DNA of 64,000 nt from Chloroflexia bacterium SDU3-3 (GTDB taxonomy: Bacteria > Chloroflexota > Chloroflexia > Chloroflexales > Roseiflexaceae), in assembly GCA_009268125.1 (NCBI GenBank), contig WBOU01000017.1, positions 1-64,000 of the forward strand, in the 5' to 3' direction. Both the position numbers and the translations under genes were made by a program. Every line of letters begins with the position of its first letter. Positions within the stretch are counted from its first letter, which is position 1. The notes beneath the pieces were generated by a model. That model did not search any database, had not been told where the DNA came from, and saw only the letters and a program-made list of their open reading frames with translations. Of this stretch, positions 17,042 through 25,176 are shown in pieces.

Positions 17042-17500
17042 TTAACCCTCGGTCCACCAAATCACCAAAGCCCCGCTCGTCGCGCTCGTGGCGGGCGGCG
17101 GCTCCTCCGCCGCATCCGCCGCCGTCGGCGTCTCCTCCAGCGGCGCGGCCACCTCCGGCAGGGGAGCCTGTGTGGGCGCGGCCACCTCTGGCAGGGGAGC
17201 CTGGGCGGGCGCGGCGTCCCCGCGCCAGTCGAGCCAGTCGGCGTGCATCCGCCCGCTCACCCCGGCCCGCCCGCGTATCCGCACGTCCACCACGATGCCC
17301 CGCTCCTGCATCGCCGCCCACCAGCGCCGCGCCGTCATCACGCTCACCCCGCAGGCCTCGGCCACCGTGTGCAGGTTCAGCGCGAGCTGCCCATCCCGCC
17401 CTACGCGGTCGTAGCAGTAGCCCAGGAGCGCCAGACCCGCACCCAGCTCCCGCGCCCTGACGATGGCCCCGGCGGGGATCGGCGGCGGTCGTCTGCTCAT
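17042..17500 (-). CDS. Winged-helix DNA-binding protein (tandem array member 4)
   Basis: 152 residues. The N-terminal half is a winged helix (LALLGYCYDRVGRDGQLALN, then CGVSVMTARRWWAAMQERGI) followed by a basic wing and HADWLDWRG. The tail is acidic and disordered and contains a perfect protein duplication (APLPEVAAPTQAPLPEVAAP) mirrored in the DNA near 17160-17210. It overlaps the preceding gene by ATGA. Probably regulatory or origin-binding. Confidence 0.65.
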   Translation of the reverse strand: MSRRPPPIPAGAIVRARELGAGLALLGYCYDRVGRDGQLALNLHTVAEACGVSVMTARRWWAAMQERGIVVDVRIRGRAGVSGRMHADWLDWRGDAAPAQAPLPEVAAPTQAPLPEVAAPLEETPTAADAAEEPPPATSATSGALVIWWTEG

Positions 17501-17802
17501 CGCGCCCTCCCCGTGTCGAGGCGGGCGCGCACGGCCTGTACCTCATCCGCCGTCAGCCCGACCAGCACCGCGCACACCTCTGGCTCCGGCCCCGCCGCCA
17601 GCAGCCCCCGCCGCGTAAGATCGCGCCGCAGCCACCAGGCGTACCAGCGCGGCACCCCGACCTGCGCCGCCAGCATCGCCAGCGGCAGCACTGTCACCCC
17701 CTGCGCGTCCGCCGCGCCCGCGAGCGCCAGGAGCGCCCGCAGCCGTGCCCCCGTAACCGGCGCGTGCCGCAGCACCCGCGCCACATGGGCCTGTCGGATC
17801 AT
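17497..17802 (-). CDS. Winged-helix protein (tandem array member 3)
   Basis: 101 residues. VARVLRHAPVTGARLRALLA, LAAQVGVPRWYAWWLRRDL and CAVLVGLTADEVQAVRARLD line up with array member 2 and with the N-terminus of the replisome organiser (VWxAPTxGSxKLxLLAL...YAVLxGL...RxRLA). Clearly a paralogue. ATGA overlaps at both ends place it in one translational unit. Confidence 0.65.
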   Translation of the reverse strand: MIRQAHVARVLRHAPVTGARLRALLALAGAADAQGVTVLPLAMLAAQVGVPRWYAWWLRRDLTRRGLLAAGPEPEVCAVLVGLTADEVQAVRARLDTGRAR

Positions 17803-18131
17803 GGCCGCCCTCCCGCGCCCGCCGGGGTCGCCGCCGCCAGCCGCGCGCGCACATCCTGCGCCGCCTCCACCGTCAGCCCGACCAGCACCGCGTAGCGCGT
17901 CGCCGCGCCCGCCGCCCCCGCCTGCTGCGCGATCAGCCCCATGGCCCGCAGCTCGCGCAGCAGCCGCCGACAGCGCCGCTCATCCTCGCCCACCCACGCG
18001 GCCAGCTGCCGCATGCTCACCGCACACACCCCGTCCGGCCCGCTCGCCATCGCTAGCGCTAAGAGCACCAGCTTCTTGCTCCCGCGCGTCGGCGCGTGCC
18101 GCCAGACTCGCGCCACCATCGTCTCGCTCAT
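17799..18131 (-). CDS. Winged-helix protein (tandem array member 2)
   Basis: 110 residues from the ATG at 18131 (ATGA overlap with the upstream gene). VWRHAPTRGSKKLVLLALAM and EDERRCRRLLRELRAMGLIA are very close to the first 90 residues of the 606-aa replisome organiser, so this is a free-standing copy of its DNA-binding domain. A stand-alone copy could compete for, or cooperate at, the same sites. Confidence 0.7.
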   Translation of the reverse strand: MSETMVARVWRHAPTRGSKKLVLLALAMASGPDGVCAVSMRQLAAWVGEDERRCRRLLRELRAMGLIAQQAGAAGAATRYAVLVGLTVEAAQDVRARLAAATPAGAGGRP

Positions 18132-18721
18132 CCTGGCCTCCTTCCCGCCCACGCGGGCGTCTCCATCGCCACCGTCTCCGGCTCCACCCACCACGGCGGC
18201 AGCAGCCGCGCGGTGAGAGTGCCGCGCCGACTGGGCAGCGCCGCCCGCAGCACGCGCGCGTCCTGGAGCTGGAGCCACCACTGCCGCACCGACCACACCC
18301 CCACCCCCGCCGCCTCGGCCACCGCCCCCAGCTCGATCCGGCCCCAGCCGTCCGGCCCCGCCACCTCCGTGAACGCCGCCAGCAGCACCGCCGCCCGCCC
18401 GAACCGCGCCGCGCGGGCCAGCGCCAGGGGCGGCGGCGCGGGGCAGGCCTCGGGCCGCTCGCCCCGCCACGCGGGCGCGATCTGCCCGCGCACCCCCTGG
18501 GAGCCGCACCGCCGGACCTGCCCGATGATGCCCAGGGCCTGGAGCCGCTGCCAGCCCATCGAGACCGTGTGCGGGTTGACGCCCAGCACGGCGGCCACCC
18601 GGCCCTCGTGCACCCGCACCTCGCCCGCCGCGTCCGCCGCCTCGTAGCACCAGGCCAGGAGTGCCACGTTCGCCCGCTGCCGCGCCGCTGGCAGCAGCCG
18701 CCCCAGCGGGATCGTGCCCAT
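18128..18721 (-). CDS. Protein with two winged-helix domains (tandem array member 1)
   Basis: 197 residues from the ATG at 18721, overlapping the upstream stop (TGATG). First HTH: LLAWCYEAADAAGEVRVHEG with VLGVNPHTVSMGWQRLQALG. Second HTH: LLAAFTEVAGPDGWGRIELG with AGVGVWSVRQWWLQLQDARV. The two halves are related, suggesting internal duplication. A damaged relative is found at 34545-35060. Confidence 0.7.
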   Translation of the reverse strand: MGTIPLGRLLPAARQRANVALLAWCYEAADAAGEVRVHEGRVAAVLGVNPHTVSMGWQRLQALGIIGQVRRCGSQGVRGQIAPAWRGERPEACPAPPPLALARAARFGRAAVLLAAFTEVAGPDGWGRIELGAVAEAAGVGVWSVRQWWLQLQDARVLRAALPSRRGTLTARLLPPWWVEPETVAMETPAWAGRRPG

Positions 18722-19002
18722 CAGCGCCGCCTCCGCCCGCGCGGCGGGGCGGGCGGGCGGCAGTCGGCCAGCGACACGCCGTAGACCGCCGGGGCCAGCT
18801 GGGCCAGCGCGCTGGGCGAGGCCTGCCCCCGCGCGACCTCGCGGGCGAGCAGCCGCCGCACCCGCGCCAGCTGGGCCGTGCGCAACGCGGGCGGCTGGGC
18901 CAGGAAGTCCCGCCGCAGCAGCGCCACCGCCAAGCGCGGCGCGGCCTCCACCACCCACTGCGCGCTCACCGGGCTGTGCTCATCCAGGTCACTGTGCCTC
19001 AT
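18721..19002 (-). CDS. Conserved 93-aa element protein, copy A
   Basis: 93 residues, helical and Arg/Ala/Leu-rich (PRLAVALLRRDFLAQPPALR) with a basic tail ending GRRRR. Almost identical to the product of 35060-35341. No domain recognised. A 14-nt overlap with the upstream gene and a TGATG junction downstream show strict coupling. Confidence 0.7.
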   Translation of the reverse strand: MRHSDLDEHSPVSAQWVVEAAPRLAVALLRRDFLAQPPALRTAQLARVRRLLAREVARGQASPSALAQLAPAVYGVSLADCRPPAPPRGRRRR

Positions 19003-19297
19003 GGCTTTCCTCCTCTCCCGTGCGCCCGCCCAGCTCCTGGGCGAGGGCGCGCGACCACACCCGCGCCTGCGCGTCGGTGGCCAGATCCTCGGCCAGCCCG
19101 CACAGGATGGCGCTCCAGGATGCCAACTCAGCCACGCTCAGCTGGCAGACAAACTGGGTGCCCAGCGGCCCCGCGCTGATCGCGATGGGTCCCAGTTCGC
19201 TGGCCCGTGCCTCGACAATCTGCCCGCAGGCAAGCCGCAGCCGACGGGTGATCGGCCAGGCCAGGGCGGACATCTGCGTCTCTCGCTCGATGTGCAT
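18989..19297 (-). CDS. Small protein of the WPI-R family
   Basis: 102 residues from the ATG at 19297, preceded by GAGGAG. AWPITRRLRLACGQIVEARA, GPIAISAGPLGTQFVCQLSV and the following A-x-L-x-x-W/L-A-x-x-L-A-x-D helix match the products of 13413-13673 and 36027-36317. Unknown function. Confidence 0.7.
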   Translation of the reverse strand: MHIERETQMSALAWPITRRLRLACGQIVEARASELGPIAISAGPLGTQFVCQLSVAELASWSAILCGLAEDLATDAQARVWSRALAQELGGRTGEEESHEAQ

Positions 19298-19432
19298 CTC
19301 GGCTCCTCGCTCGCGCAGGCCCGCAGGCGTGCGCGCTCGGCCCCCGCCCACAGCGGGCGGGGGCGCAGATGGCATAGGGGCGGCGTGGGGAAGAGGCAGG
19401 GGAGGGAGGCCGCCGACACGACGCGGCGGGCC

Positions 19433-19648
19433 CTAGGCGGCCCGCCGCAACTGGTCAAAGGCGATCTCATCGCGGGCGGTCTCGGCCTCCAGGAGGCGGT
19501 CGAAGCTGCCGACATAGCAGCCCTGGAACTCCAGGGCGTAGCCCGCATCTCGGCAGTAGGTGATGCGGTAGTCCTCGCCCGTCGCGACGAGGTGGATGCG
19601 CGGGGCGCGCGGCTGGCGGCGGGCGGGACGGGTGCGGGTGGTGGGCAT
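19433..19648 (-). CDS. 71-aa conserved element protein, copy A
   Basis: 71 residues with a good ribosome-binding site (AGAGGAG). After a basic, Pro-rich leader comes EDYRITYCRDAGYALEFQGC, a likely beta hairpin, and a helix RLLEAETARDEIAFDQLRRA. The product of 36903-37118 is nearly identical. It is the first gene of the leftward run, next to the regulatory genes. Confidence 0.7.
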   Translation of the reverse strand: MPTTRTRPARRQPRAPRIHLVATGEDYRITYCRDAGYALEFQGCYVGSFDRLLEAETARDEIAFDQLRRAA

Positions 19649-19680
19649 GGGTGGACTCCTCTCTAGCTAAGTAACCTTTT

Positions 19681-19869
19681 CTAAGCTCTTGAATCCGGTA
19701 CATCTGTACTTTTTTTAGTACATTCGGGCATTAAAAAAGCACGTATGGCAACAGTAACCAGTGCCGAACGGCTTGTTTTAAATCCCGTCGTGGCACGAAC
19801 TTCTTGGACTCTCTTGTCAAGCTCCTTTAGTAGATCCTTGTCAATATACGTAATCAGTTGTGGCATCAT
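19681..19869 (-). CDS. Ribbon-helix-helix (CopG/Arc-like) regulator
   Basis: 62 residues. PQLITYIDKDLLKELDKRVQ (strand plus helix A) and FKTSRSALVTVAIRAFL (turn plus helix B) are the hallmarks of a ribbon-helix-helix DNA-binding protein. AT-rich compared with the genes to its left. Divergent from an XRE gene, with an operator-like inverted repeat over its own promoter (19888-19907), so it is probably autoregulated. No toxin partner is adjacent. Confidence 0.75.
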   Translation of the reverse strand: MMPQLITYIDKDLLKELDKRVQEVRATTGFKTSRSALVTVAIRAFLMPECTKKSTDVPDSRA

Positions 19870-19887
19870 GTACCTCCCATAAAACGA

Positions 19888-19960
19888 TTGTACTTAATTC
19901 AGTACAAAGAGTATAAACGAACACAATATACTTGTCAAGAGTTTGATGATATACTATCAA
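19888..19960. promoter_or_regulatory. Divergent promoter/operator region between RHH and XRE genes
   Basis: On the minus strand TTGACA (19938-19933) and TATACT (19915-19910) are 17 bp apart, a near-consensus promoter for the RHH gene. Just downstream is TTGTACTTAATTCAGTACAA (19888-19907), with 7-bp arms. AGTACA-type half sites recur near 19700-19725. A second imperfect palindrome (TTGAT...ATCAA, 19943-19960) faces the XRE gene. Confidence 0.65.
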
Positions 19961-19988
19961 CGAGTTTGATGGACTTCTGGAGGTACAA

Positions 19989-20369
19989 GTGTCCGAACTG
20001 GCAAATCGCTTGCGCAAGATACAAGAACAGGGTATGAGCCTCCGTGACCTTGAAGAAAAGTCGCGTATCGATGGCACTATTATGGCAAGTAAAAGTGCTA
20101 TTCGTGAGGTGATCAATGACCCATCTCGCAAACCACGTATCACTACGCTGCTCGGCATTGCCAAGGCGCTTGACCTCCCGCTTTGGCAAGTCATTGCCAT
20201 GGCAGGATATGATCTTGGCCTTCCTGAAGAAAGTCAAACATGGACTGAGCTTCAGGCGCTCGCACAACGAGATAACGATGCACGCCTTCTTCTTGATCTT
20301 CTCTTAAAGGCATCCGAAGAAGACCGAAAAGCTGTTTTGAACTATCTTCGGGTTCGGTCTCCAGCATAG
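19989..20369 (+). CDS. XRE-family helix-turn-helix regulator
   Basis: 126 residues with a GTG start behind GGAGG. The first 75 residues are an XRE/Cro-type HTH (LANRLRKIQEQGMSLRDLEE, then ITTLLGIAKALDLPLWQVIA); the tail is helical and acidic (LLLDLLLKASEEDRKAVLNY). Divergent from the RHH gene, forming a phage-like switch. The same frame, past the TAG stop, continues into a second HTH fragment (next entry). Confidence 0.75.
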   Translation: MSELANRLRKIQEQGMSLRDLEEKSRIDGTIMASKSAIREVINDPSRKPRITTLLGIAKALDLPLWQVIAMAGYDLGLPEESQTWTELQALAQRDNDARLLLDLLLKASEEDRKAVLNYLRVRSPA

Positions 20370-20588
20370 TCATTAGACCCCAATAATATAGTAGCTGCTG
20401 GCATCTATATCCGGACACTGAGTGAAGCTCAGAAGTTGAGTCGAGCTGAAGTTGCGCACCGATCGGGAACACACGAATCCCAGATTGTTCGCATTGAAGC
20501 TGGGGAACAAGACTCCCATGACCGAATCAGACACACTACGCCTATATCTCATCACTCTGCGATCACGGCAAAACATCAGTCAAGATAA
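20370..20588 (+). pseudogene. HTH fragment in frame behind the XRE stop codon
   Basis: Continuing the 19989 frame past TAG gives a second HTH-like stretch: AAGIYIRTLSEAQKLSRAEV, then GTHESQIVRIEAG, with TAA at 20586-20588. There is no good start codon of its own. It is cut at about 20518 by the start of the duplicated XRE gene, which is read in another frame. It looks like the N-terminus of a former regulator replaced by recombination, or the second half of a two-HTH protein split by a nonsense codon. Confidence 0.5.
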
Positions 20589-20943
20589 AGTGGCTGATAC
20601 TATAGGTATGGCTCGCCGTACCTATAAAGCCTGGGAGCTTGGAGAAACCAAGGACATCAAAGTTCCGTGGGCAGTACGTGCGATTAAGTTTCTTGGGGGT
20701 TCGCTCGAACATCTTGGAATACTTGATACTGTTTCTGAGGAAGAGGGAGAGAAACTTGCCCTTGATTGGCTTGCACTCCCTCCCGATCAACGAAATCCCC
20801 TGCCTGAGCAAAACCACCATGATTCGGCAAAACTCACCCATGTGATTGAGCGGCTTCGAGCGGATGCTCAACATGACCCTTCAGTCCTTGATATGGTCAT
20901 CGCCTATCTTGATGGCCGACGAAGTTCACGACCTACACCCTGA
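20518..20943 (+). CDS. XRE-family regulator, duplicated gene copy A
   Basis: 141 residues starting at ATG. HTH: LRLYLITLRSRQNISQDKVA, then GMARRTYKAWELGETKDIKV; a C-terminal helical region ends DLDMVIAYLDG-like (VLDMVIAYLDGRRSSRPTP). The second copy at 37527-37952 differs at only a few residues. It stands upstream of, and in the same direction as, the ABC-3C operon about 190 nt away, and is a plausible controller of that operon. Confidence 0.8.
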   Translation: MTESDTLRLYLITLRSRQNISQDKVADTIGMARRTYKAWELGETKDIKVPWAVRAIKFLGGSLEHLGILDTVSEEEGEKLALDWLALPPDQRNPLPEQNHHDSAKLTHVIERLRADAQHDPSVLDMVIAYLDGRRSSRPTP

Positions 20944-20955
20944 CAATGAATACAC
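20519..20955 (+). repeat. Direct repeat, copy A (XRE gene)
   Basis: About 437 bp almost identical to 37528-37964, ending in both places with CAATGAATACAC just after the XRE stop codon. The sequences outside diverge at once. The two copies are in direct orientation and bracket 16.5 kb containing the defence island and element copy B. Confidence 0.8.
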
Positions 20956-21136
20956 GACACATTTCAAGGGGGTAAAATGACACTGATAGAGCAGAGGGAA
21001 GTCTAAGACATCGATCAACTCCTTAAGGATTATGGAATGATTCATAGCATGCGGCTAAATTCGCAAGAAGTTTGCTATATTTAGGTACCCAGTTAATACC
21101 AGAGATTTAACAATTTAATCTATAACAAGAGTAACT

Positions 21137-22333
21137 ATGACTACACCATTCTCAGCAGGCCCACAAGCCGTAGGATATCTACATCAAGTGAGGTATGCAC
21201 TATATTTACTACTTATAGAAAGTGAAGAAGCGGGAATAATTATAGAAGGTTTGGATGATATCGAAATCCAGACATCTCCTGGCCATATTAATCTAGCACA
21301 GCTTAAACACCATATAAAGAATAATGCAAACCTTACAGACACAAGTACTGATTTATGGAAGACTCTCAGAATATGGTCAGAACAACTATCAACACACCAG
21401 TGGAATCCTGCATTCACCAAACTAAACCTTATAACCACAGCTAAAGCACCAGAGAACTCCGCATCTTGGAATTTAAAATCACATGACAAACGAAATATAG
21501 ACAAAGCACATGAATTATTAACCAGGGCCATTAATAATTCAAATTCAAAAGATCCAACATTACGCGACTGCTTCAACGCTTTTAACAAACTGAAAAAAGC
21601 AGATCAATTAAATATGCTCAAATCAATAACAATATTAGACGATTCATCTAATATTTTAGATTTAGAGAAAAACATTAAGCAAAGAATACGCTTTGCTGCA
21701 CCCCCATCAGACTTAAAATGTGATCGACTATATAATGAATTAGAAGGTTGGTGGTTCTCGCAGGCAGTTCACCATCTAACATCAGGCTCAAAAAACCCTA
21801 TAACATTAACATCTTTAAGAAATAAACTCTGGTCAATTACAGATCAATTTACATCGGATAATTTACCAATTGAATTTGCAGAAAGATCCCCTGAGGTTAT
21901 AGACCCAGAAAAAGATGACCGTATGTTCGTAAAACAATTGCGTTACATTGATTCTAGAACCGAACGAATAAATCAAGCCATTCTTGATTATTATCGGGCT
22001 TTTGAGCAGCGCAGTAAATGGGTACATGATCAACTTCTAATCGACGATGAACTCATAACTTATGAAAGAAAGCTTATTGACGTCTGGGAAAACTATAGAA
22101 TAACAATTTTAGAAAACGAACCATCTAGTGGTTTGGACTCAGAAGAACATTGCCGTGAAATCGGTCGAAATATTCTAAAGTTATTATTTCAAGAATCTAA
22201 TATTCGAATTAAACCTAGTGTCGATGAACAATTCATTTTTAGAGGAAGCTACCATATATTAGCAGATAAACGAAAACCACAAGTGTTTTGGCATCCAAAA
22301 TTCCTAGAGAGATTAGAGGAGTTATTAACATGA
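21137..22333 (+). CDS. ABC-3C system effector: nuclease domain fused to ABC-3C C-terminal domain
   Basis: 398 residues, AT-rich. N-terminal residues 8-60 (AGPQAVGYLHQVRYALYLLL, EGLDDIEIQ, LAQLKHH) fit a Cap4/Mrr-like PD-(D/E)xK nuclease: Asp/Glu at 40-43 and QLK at 55-57. The remaining 300 residues resemble the ABC-3C 'CTD' that tethers effectors to the ABC ATPase, ending FRGSYHILADKRKPQVFWHP. In these systems the ATPase senses invasion and licenses the effector; here the output would be DNA cleavage. The stop overlaps the next start (ATGA). Confidence 0.75.
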   Translation: MTTPFSAGPQAVGYLHQVRYALYLLLIESEEAGIIIEGLDDIEIQTSPGHINLAQLKHHIKNNANLTDTSTDLWKTLRIWSEQLSTHQWNPAFTKLNLITTAKAPENSASWNLKSHDKRNIDKAHELLTRAINNSNSKDPTLRDCFNAFNKLKKADQLNMLKSITILDDSSNILDLEKNIKQRIRFAAPPSDLKCDRLYNELEGWWFSQAVHHLTSGSKNPITLTSLRNKLWSITDQFTSDNLPIEFAERSPEVIDPEKDDRMFVKQLRYIDSRTERINQAILDYYRAFEQRSKWVHDQLLIDDELITYERKLIDVWENYRITILENEPSSGLDSEEHCREIGRNILKLLFQESNIRIKPSVDEQFIFRGSYHILADKRKPQVFWHPKFLERLEELLT

Positions 22334-22830
22334 CTTATACCCCTTGGGAAAGTAGACCTACGGAAATCGCCAACTTGATCAACCCAGGATTCTGTTCACT
22401 CCTATTATGCAGTGCAGTTTCTGGATATCAAATATCAACTGGTTACGGAGCACCATACGCATTAATGTATCTTATACTTCCTATTGTGCTTTATCCTCCT
22501 GCACGTAGAAATCTCCCAAAAAATACGAAAACACTTTTACCTATGTGGATACAAAATCATAGTGACCTACAATACCATATAACAAGTAGAGTACCTGTAA
22601 TGTTTGAATACACCCGCGAATCTTTAACATTCGGTTTGCAACATGGTGTAATACAAATACAAGATGATGGTCTATTATATACAAATAATAAGGTAATCTC
22701 AGATAAAACTATAATAACAGAAAATCAAGAGACAAATGAGTGCTTGCTATCTTCATCTCTATTAGGACGCTGGTTTGGTAAAGTTAATAATCCTTCATTT
22801 ATATTAACACTATGGGGTTTACAACCATGA
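22330..22830 (+). CDS. ABC-3C middle component
   Basis: 166 residues. The order of features matches the ABC-3C middle component: ESRPTEIANLINPGFCSLLL, YALMYLILPIVLYPPARRNL (conserved 'LilPivLh' segment), and near the end LLGRWFGKVNNPSFILTLWG. The middle component is thought to bridge the ATPase and the effector. ATGA overlaps on both sides place it inside a three-gene operon. Confidence 0.8.
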   Translation: MTYTPWESRPTEIANLINPGFCSLLLCSAVSGYQISTGYGAPYALMYLILPIVLYPPARRNLPKNTKTLLPMWIQNHSDLQYHITSRVPVMFEYTRESLTFGLQHGVIQIQDDGLLYTNNKVISDKTIITENQETNECLLSSSLLGRWFGKVNNPSFILTLWGLQP

Positions 22831-24779
22831 CAATGCAAATTAAAACTATTGCTATTTATGGTACAAATAAAGAAATACGTACCATAAAATTTAATATTGG
22901 CGCAGTAAACATAATTACAGGGCAATCTCGCACGGGCAAGTCCGCATTAATAGATATTGTCGACTATTGTCTTGGACGCTCATCTTTTAATGTATTTGAA
23001 GGAGTAAATCGTAAGACTATCGCATGGTATGCTGTTGTATTTCAGATAAATGAAGGTCAAATCCTGTTAGCAAAGCCCTCTCCGACTGGCGCTGCAAAAA
23101 GTCAAAGCAGCGTATATATGCAAGAAGGTGTCAATATTGTACTTCCTAATATAAATGAACTTAAAGCAAACACTAATGATGAAGCCGTAAAATCGCATAT
23201 ATCGCGAATTCTTGGCATTTCCGAAAATAAAACAGAACCGAACGAAAATCGAACAACTTCAGCATTTGAAGCAACTCTTGACCATGCTAAGTATTACCTT
23301 TTCCAAGAACAAGGACTAATTACGAACCGAAAGCTTTTATTCTATCGACAGAATGAAGTAATGATAAGCCAGCATATCAAAGATACAATGCCTTATTTCC
23401 TTGGTGCAGTTCAGGAAGAACGCATTCTATTGGTACAACAGCTAAGAGATGCTCGCAAGAAACTCTCTCTTGCCCAACGTCGGTTTAATGAGGCTTCATC
23501 AATAATAAGTAAGCGATTCACCCAAGCTCAAACTCTATTAATGGAAGCTCAAGCAGTAGGTATTATAGATAATGTAGAAAACATAAATCAGTCCCAGGAT
23601 TTATTTACTAAATTGCGTATTGCGGATTCTTGGACTCCTCAAACAATCATTGTTGAAAAAGATAACGCACTCATCGAAGCCCAAGCTAAACTTCGACAAG
23701 CAGAAAATGCGTTTTCTATTAAACAGCGTGAAATACGGGAAATCGAAAACTATATTTATCATGCACAAGGCTACCATAATGAGGCTAATCAACAAGCTTT
23801 AAGACTTCAATCTATTGGACTACTCCACGAAAATAAGGATATTGATATTACAATCTGTCCGATCTGTAGTTCACAATTAAATAACCCACCACCTTCTATT
23901 TCTGCAATGAATGATGCACTCAATCAACTTCAGAAAAATCTCAACAGTGTAAGTCGCGAAGAACCAAGACTTCAGCAACATCTTGCAAAACTTCGTAGTG
24001 AGCTAGAAGAGCGCCGTGTAGATATACAAGAGAATCGTTCCATAGTTAATACTCTTGTTAATCAATTTGATCTTTCTCGGCAAATACAAGATATAAATAT
24101 TCGCGCAGCTATTGTTAAAGGCCGCATTAATCACTATTTAGAAAATATATCGATGACTGATGACGAATCGGCGCTAAGACAATCTCTAGATGATGCTACT
24201 CGACGAGTCGAAGAGCTTGAATTACAACTTAACTTAGACGAAGTGCAAGACCTAAAAGAATCTATCCTTCGCCTCATATCAACCCAGATGACTCAATGGG
24301 CAGAGGATCTTCACCTAGAGCATGCTGGAAATCCATATCGTTTTGATGATAAACATCTTACAGTAATTGCAGACACACCTGAAAGACCCATAGTAATGGA
24401 ACGTATGGGCAGTGCTGAAAATTGGCTTGGGTGTCATCTGATAGCATTACTTGCGTTACATCAGCACTTTATACGTCGTAACCGCCCGGTTCCAAATTTC
24501 ATTTTCCTTGATCAACCATCTCAAGTTTATTTTCCTTCCAGAGAATCATACAATGCTCTTGATGGAGAAACTAACAATCTGGAGGGATCCGGAGCAGATG
24601 TCTTTGCAGTACGAAGAATGTTTAAGTTCTTATTCGATTTAACAAAATCACTAACTCCCAGTCTTCAAATCATCATTACTGAACATGCTAATCTACCTGA
24701 TGAAGAATTCCAAAGAGCACTCATAGAAGAACCTTGGCACGGAGGGAAAGCCCTTATCCCAGCATCTTGGTTAGATTGA
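22827..24779 (+). CDS. ABC-3C ATPase (DUF3732-like, SMC/Rad50-type)
   Basis: 650 residues from the ATG at 22827. Walker A is TGQSRTGKSALI at about 31-42. A long coiled coil runs through the middle with a CPIC zinc-hook-like motif near 345. The C-terminal lobe has NFIFLDQPSQVYFP (Walker B, with Gln where a catalytic Glu normally sits, as is usual in DUF3732) and IIITEHANL (H-loop). SMC-like ABC ATPases of this type are the sensors of ABC-3C systems. The whole operon is clearly AT-rich against the GC-rich neighbourhood, a sign of transfer. Confidence 0.85.
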   Translation: MTMQIKTIAIYGTNKEIRTIKFNIGAVNIITGQSRTGKSALIDIVDYCLGRSSFNVFEGVNRKTIAWYAVVFQINEGQILLAKPSPTGAAKSQSSVYMQEGVNIVLPNINELKANTNDEAVKSHISRILGISENKTEPNENRTTSAFEATLDHAKYYLFQEQGLITNRKLLFYRQNEVMISQHIKDTMPYFLGAVQEERILLVQQLRDARKKLSLAQRRFNEASSIISKRFTQAQTLLMEAQAVGIIDNVENINQSQDLFTKLRIADSWTPQTIIVEKDNALIEAQAKLRQAENAFSIKQREIREIENYIYHAQGYHNEANQQALRLQSIGLLHENKDIDITICPICSSQLNNPPPSISAMNDALNQLQKNLNSVSREEPRLQQHLAKLRSELEERRVDIQENRSIVNTLVNQFDLSRQIQDINIRAAIVKGRINHYLENISMTDDESALRQSLDDATRRVEELELQLNLDEVQDLKESILRLISTQMTQWAEDLHLEHAGNPYRFDDKHLTVIADTPERPIVMERMGSAENWLGCHLIALLALHQHFIRRNRPVPNFIFLDQPSQVYFPSRESYNALDGETNNLEGSGADVFAVRRMFKFLFDLTKSLTPSLQIIITEHANLPDEEFQRALIEEPWHGGKALIPASWLD

Positions 24780-24939
24780 CAGCATCAAAATACGTCCCAT
24801 GCGATCCCGCGCCCATCAGCCCATCGTAGACATGCTGCGGCACGTGGAAATATTGGTAGCACGCCCCGCTATGGAAGCAGATCTCCAGAGTCTGGGTCGT
24901 AGGATCGTAGCCGACCGACGCGAGATTCGACGATGACAC
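24754..24939 (-). CDS. KTSC-domain protein
   Basis: 61 residues, GTG start. SSSNLASVGYDPTTQTLEIC, GACYQYFHVPQHVYDGLM and SHGTYF follow the KTSC pattern (S.i..vGYD...l.i.F..G..Y.Y..VP..vy..l..A.S.G.yf). KTSC proteins are small, sometimes linked to nucleic-acid enzymes; function not settled. Overlaps the 3' end of the ABC ATPase gene on the opposite strand by 26 nt. Confidence 0.75.
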   Translation of the reverse strand: MSSSNLASVGYDPTTQTLEICFHSGACYQYFHVPQHVYDGLMGAGSHGTYFDAVNLTKMLG

Positions 24940-25008
24940 CGTAATATCGACATCTCACCCATCTCGCCCACCACACTCTGCACCACGCTACCCCATCGCC
25001 CGCAGGCG

Positions 25009-25176
25009 GAAACTGAAGACTGGAGCGAGAGCGTGGCGGTCGACCTGCGGGGCCGCGCCTTTGAGCTGCTGGCCGACGCCGACGACGGCTCCTTCTAGGT
25101 GATGCTGCCCCAGGCGGGCGCGGCGGATCTGGACTACCGCCACTGGGGCAGCCTGCGCGTCAACACGCGCCCGTGA
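25009..25176 (+). pseudogene. Decayed copy of the 84-aa gene at 43021-43275
   Basis: Reads SESVAVDLRGRAFELLADAD, then DGSF followed by a TAG in frame, then VMLPQAGAADLDYR. The intact copy has ERVAVDLRGRAFALLADADD and FQVLLLLPQAGAAELDYRL. The N-terminus is missing. The flank at 25177-25270 also matches the sequence after the intact gene. Confidence 0.8.

Noticed and set aside
19681-20369. RHH and XRE genes as a toxin-antitoxin pair
   Set aside because: They are divergent, both are DNA-binding proteins, and neither has toxin features. A regulatory switch fits better.
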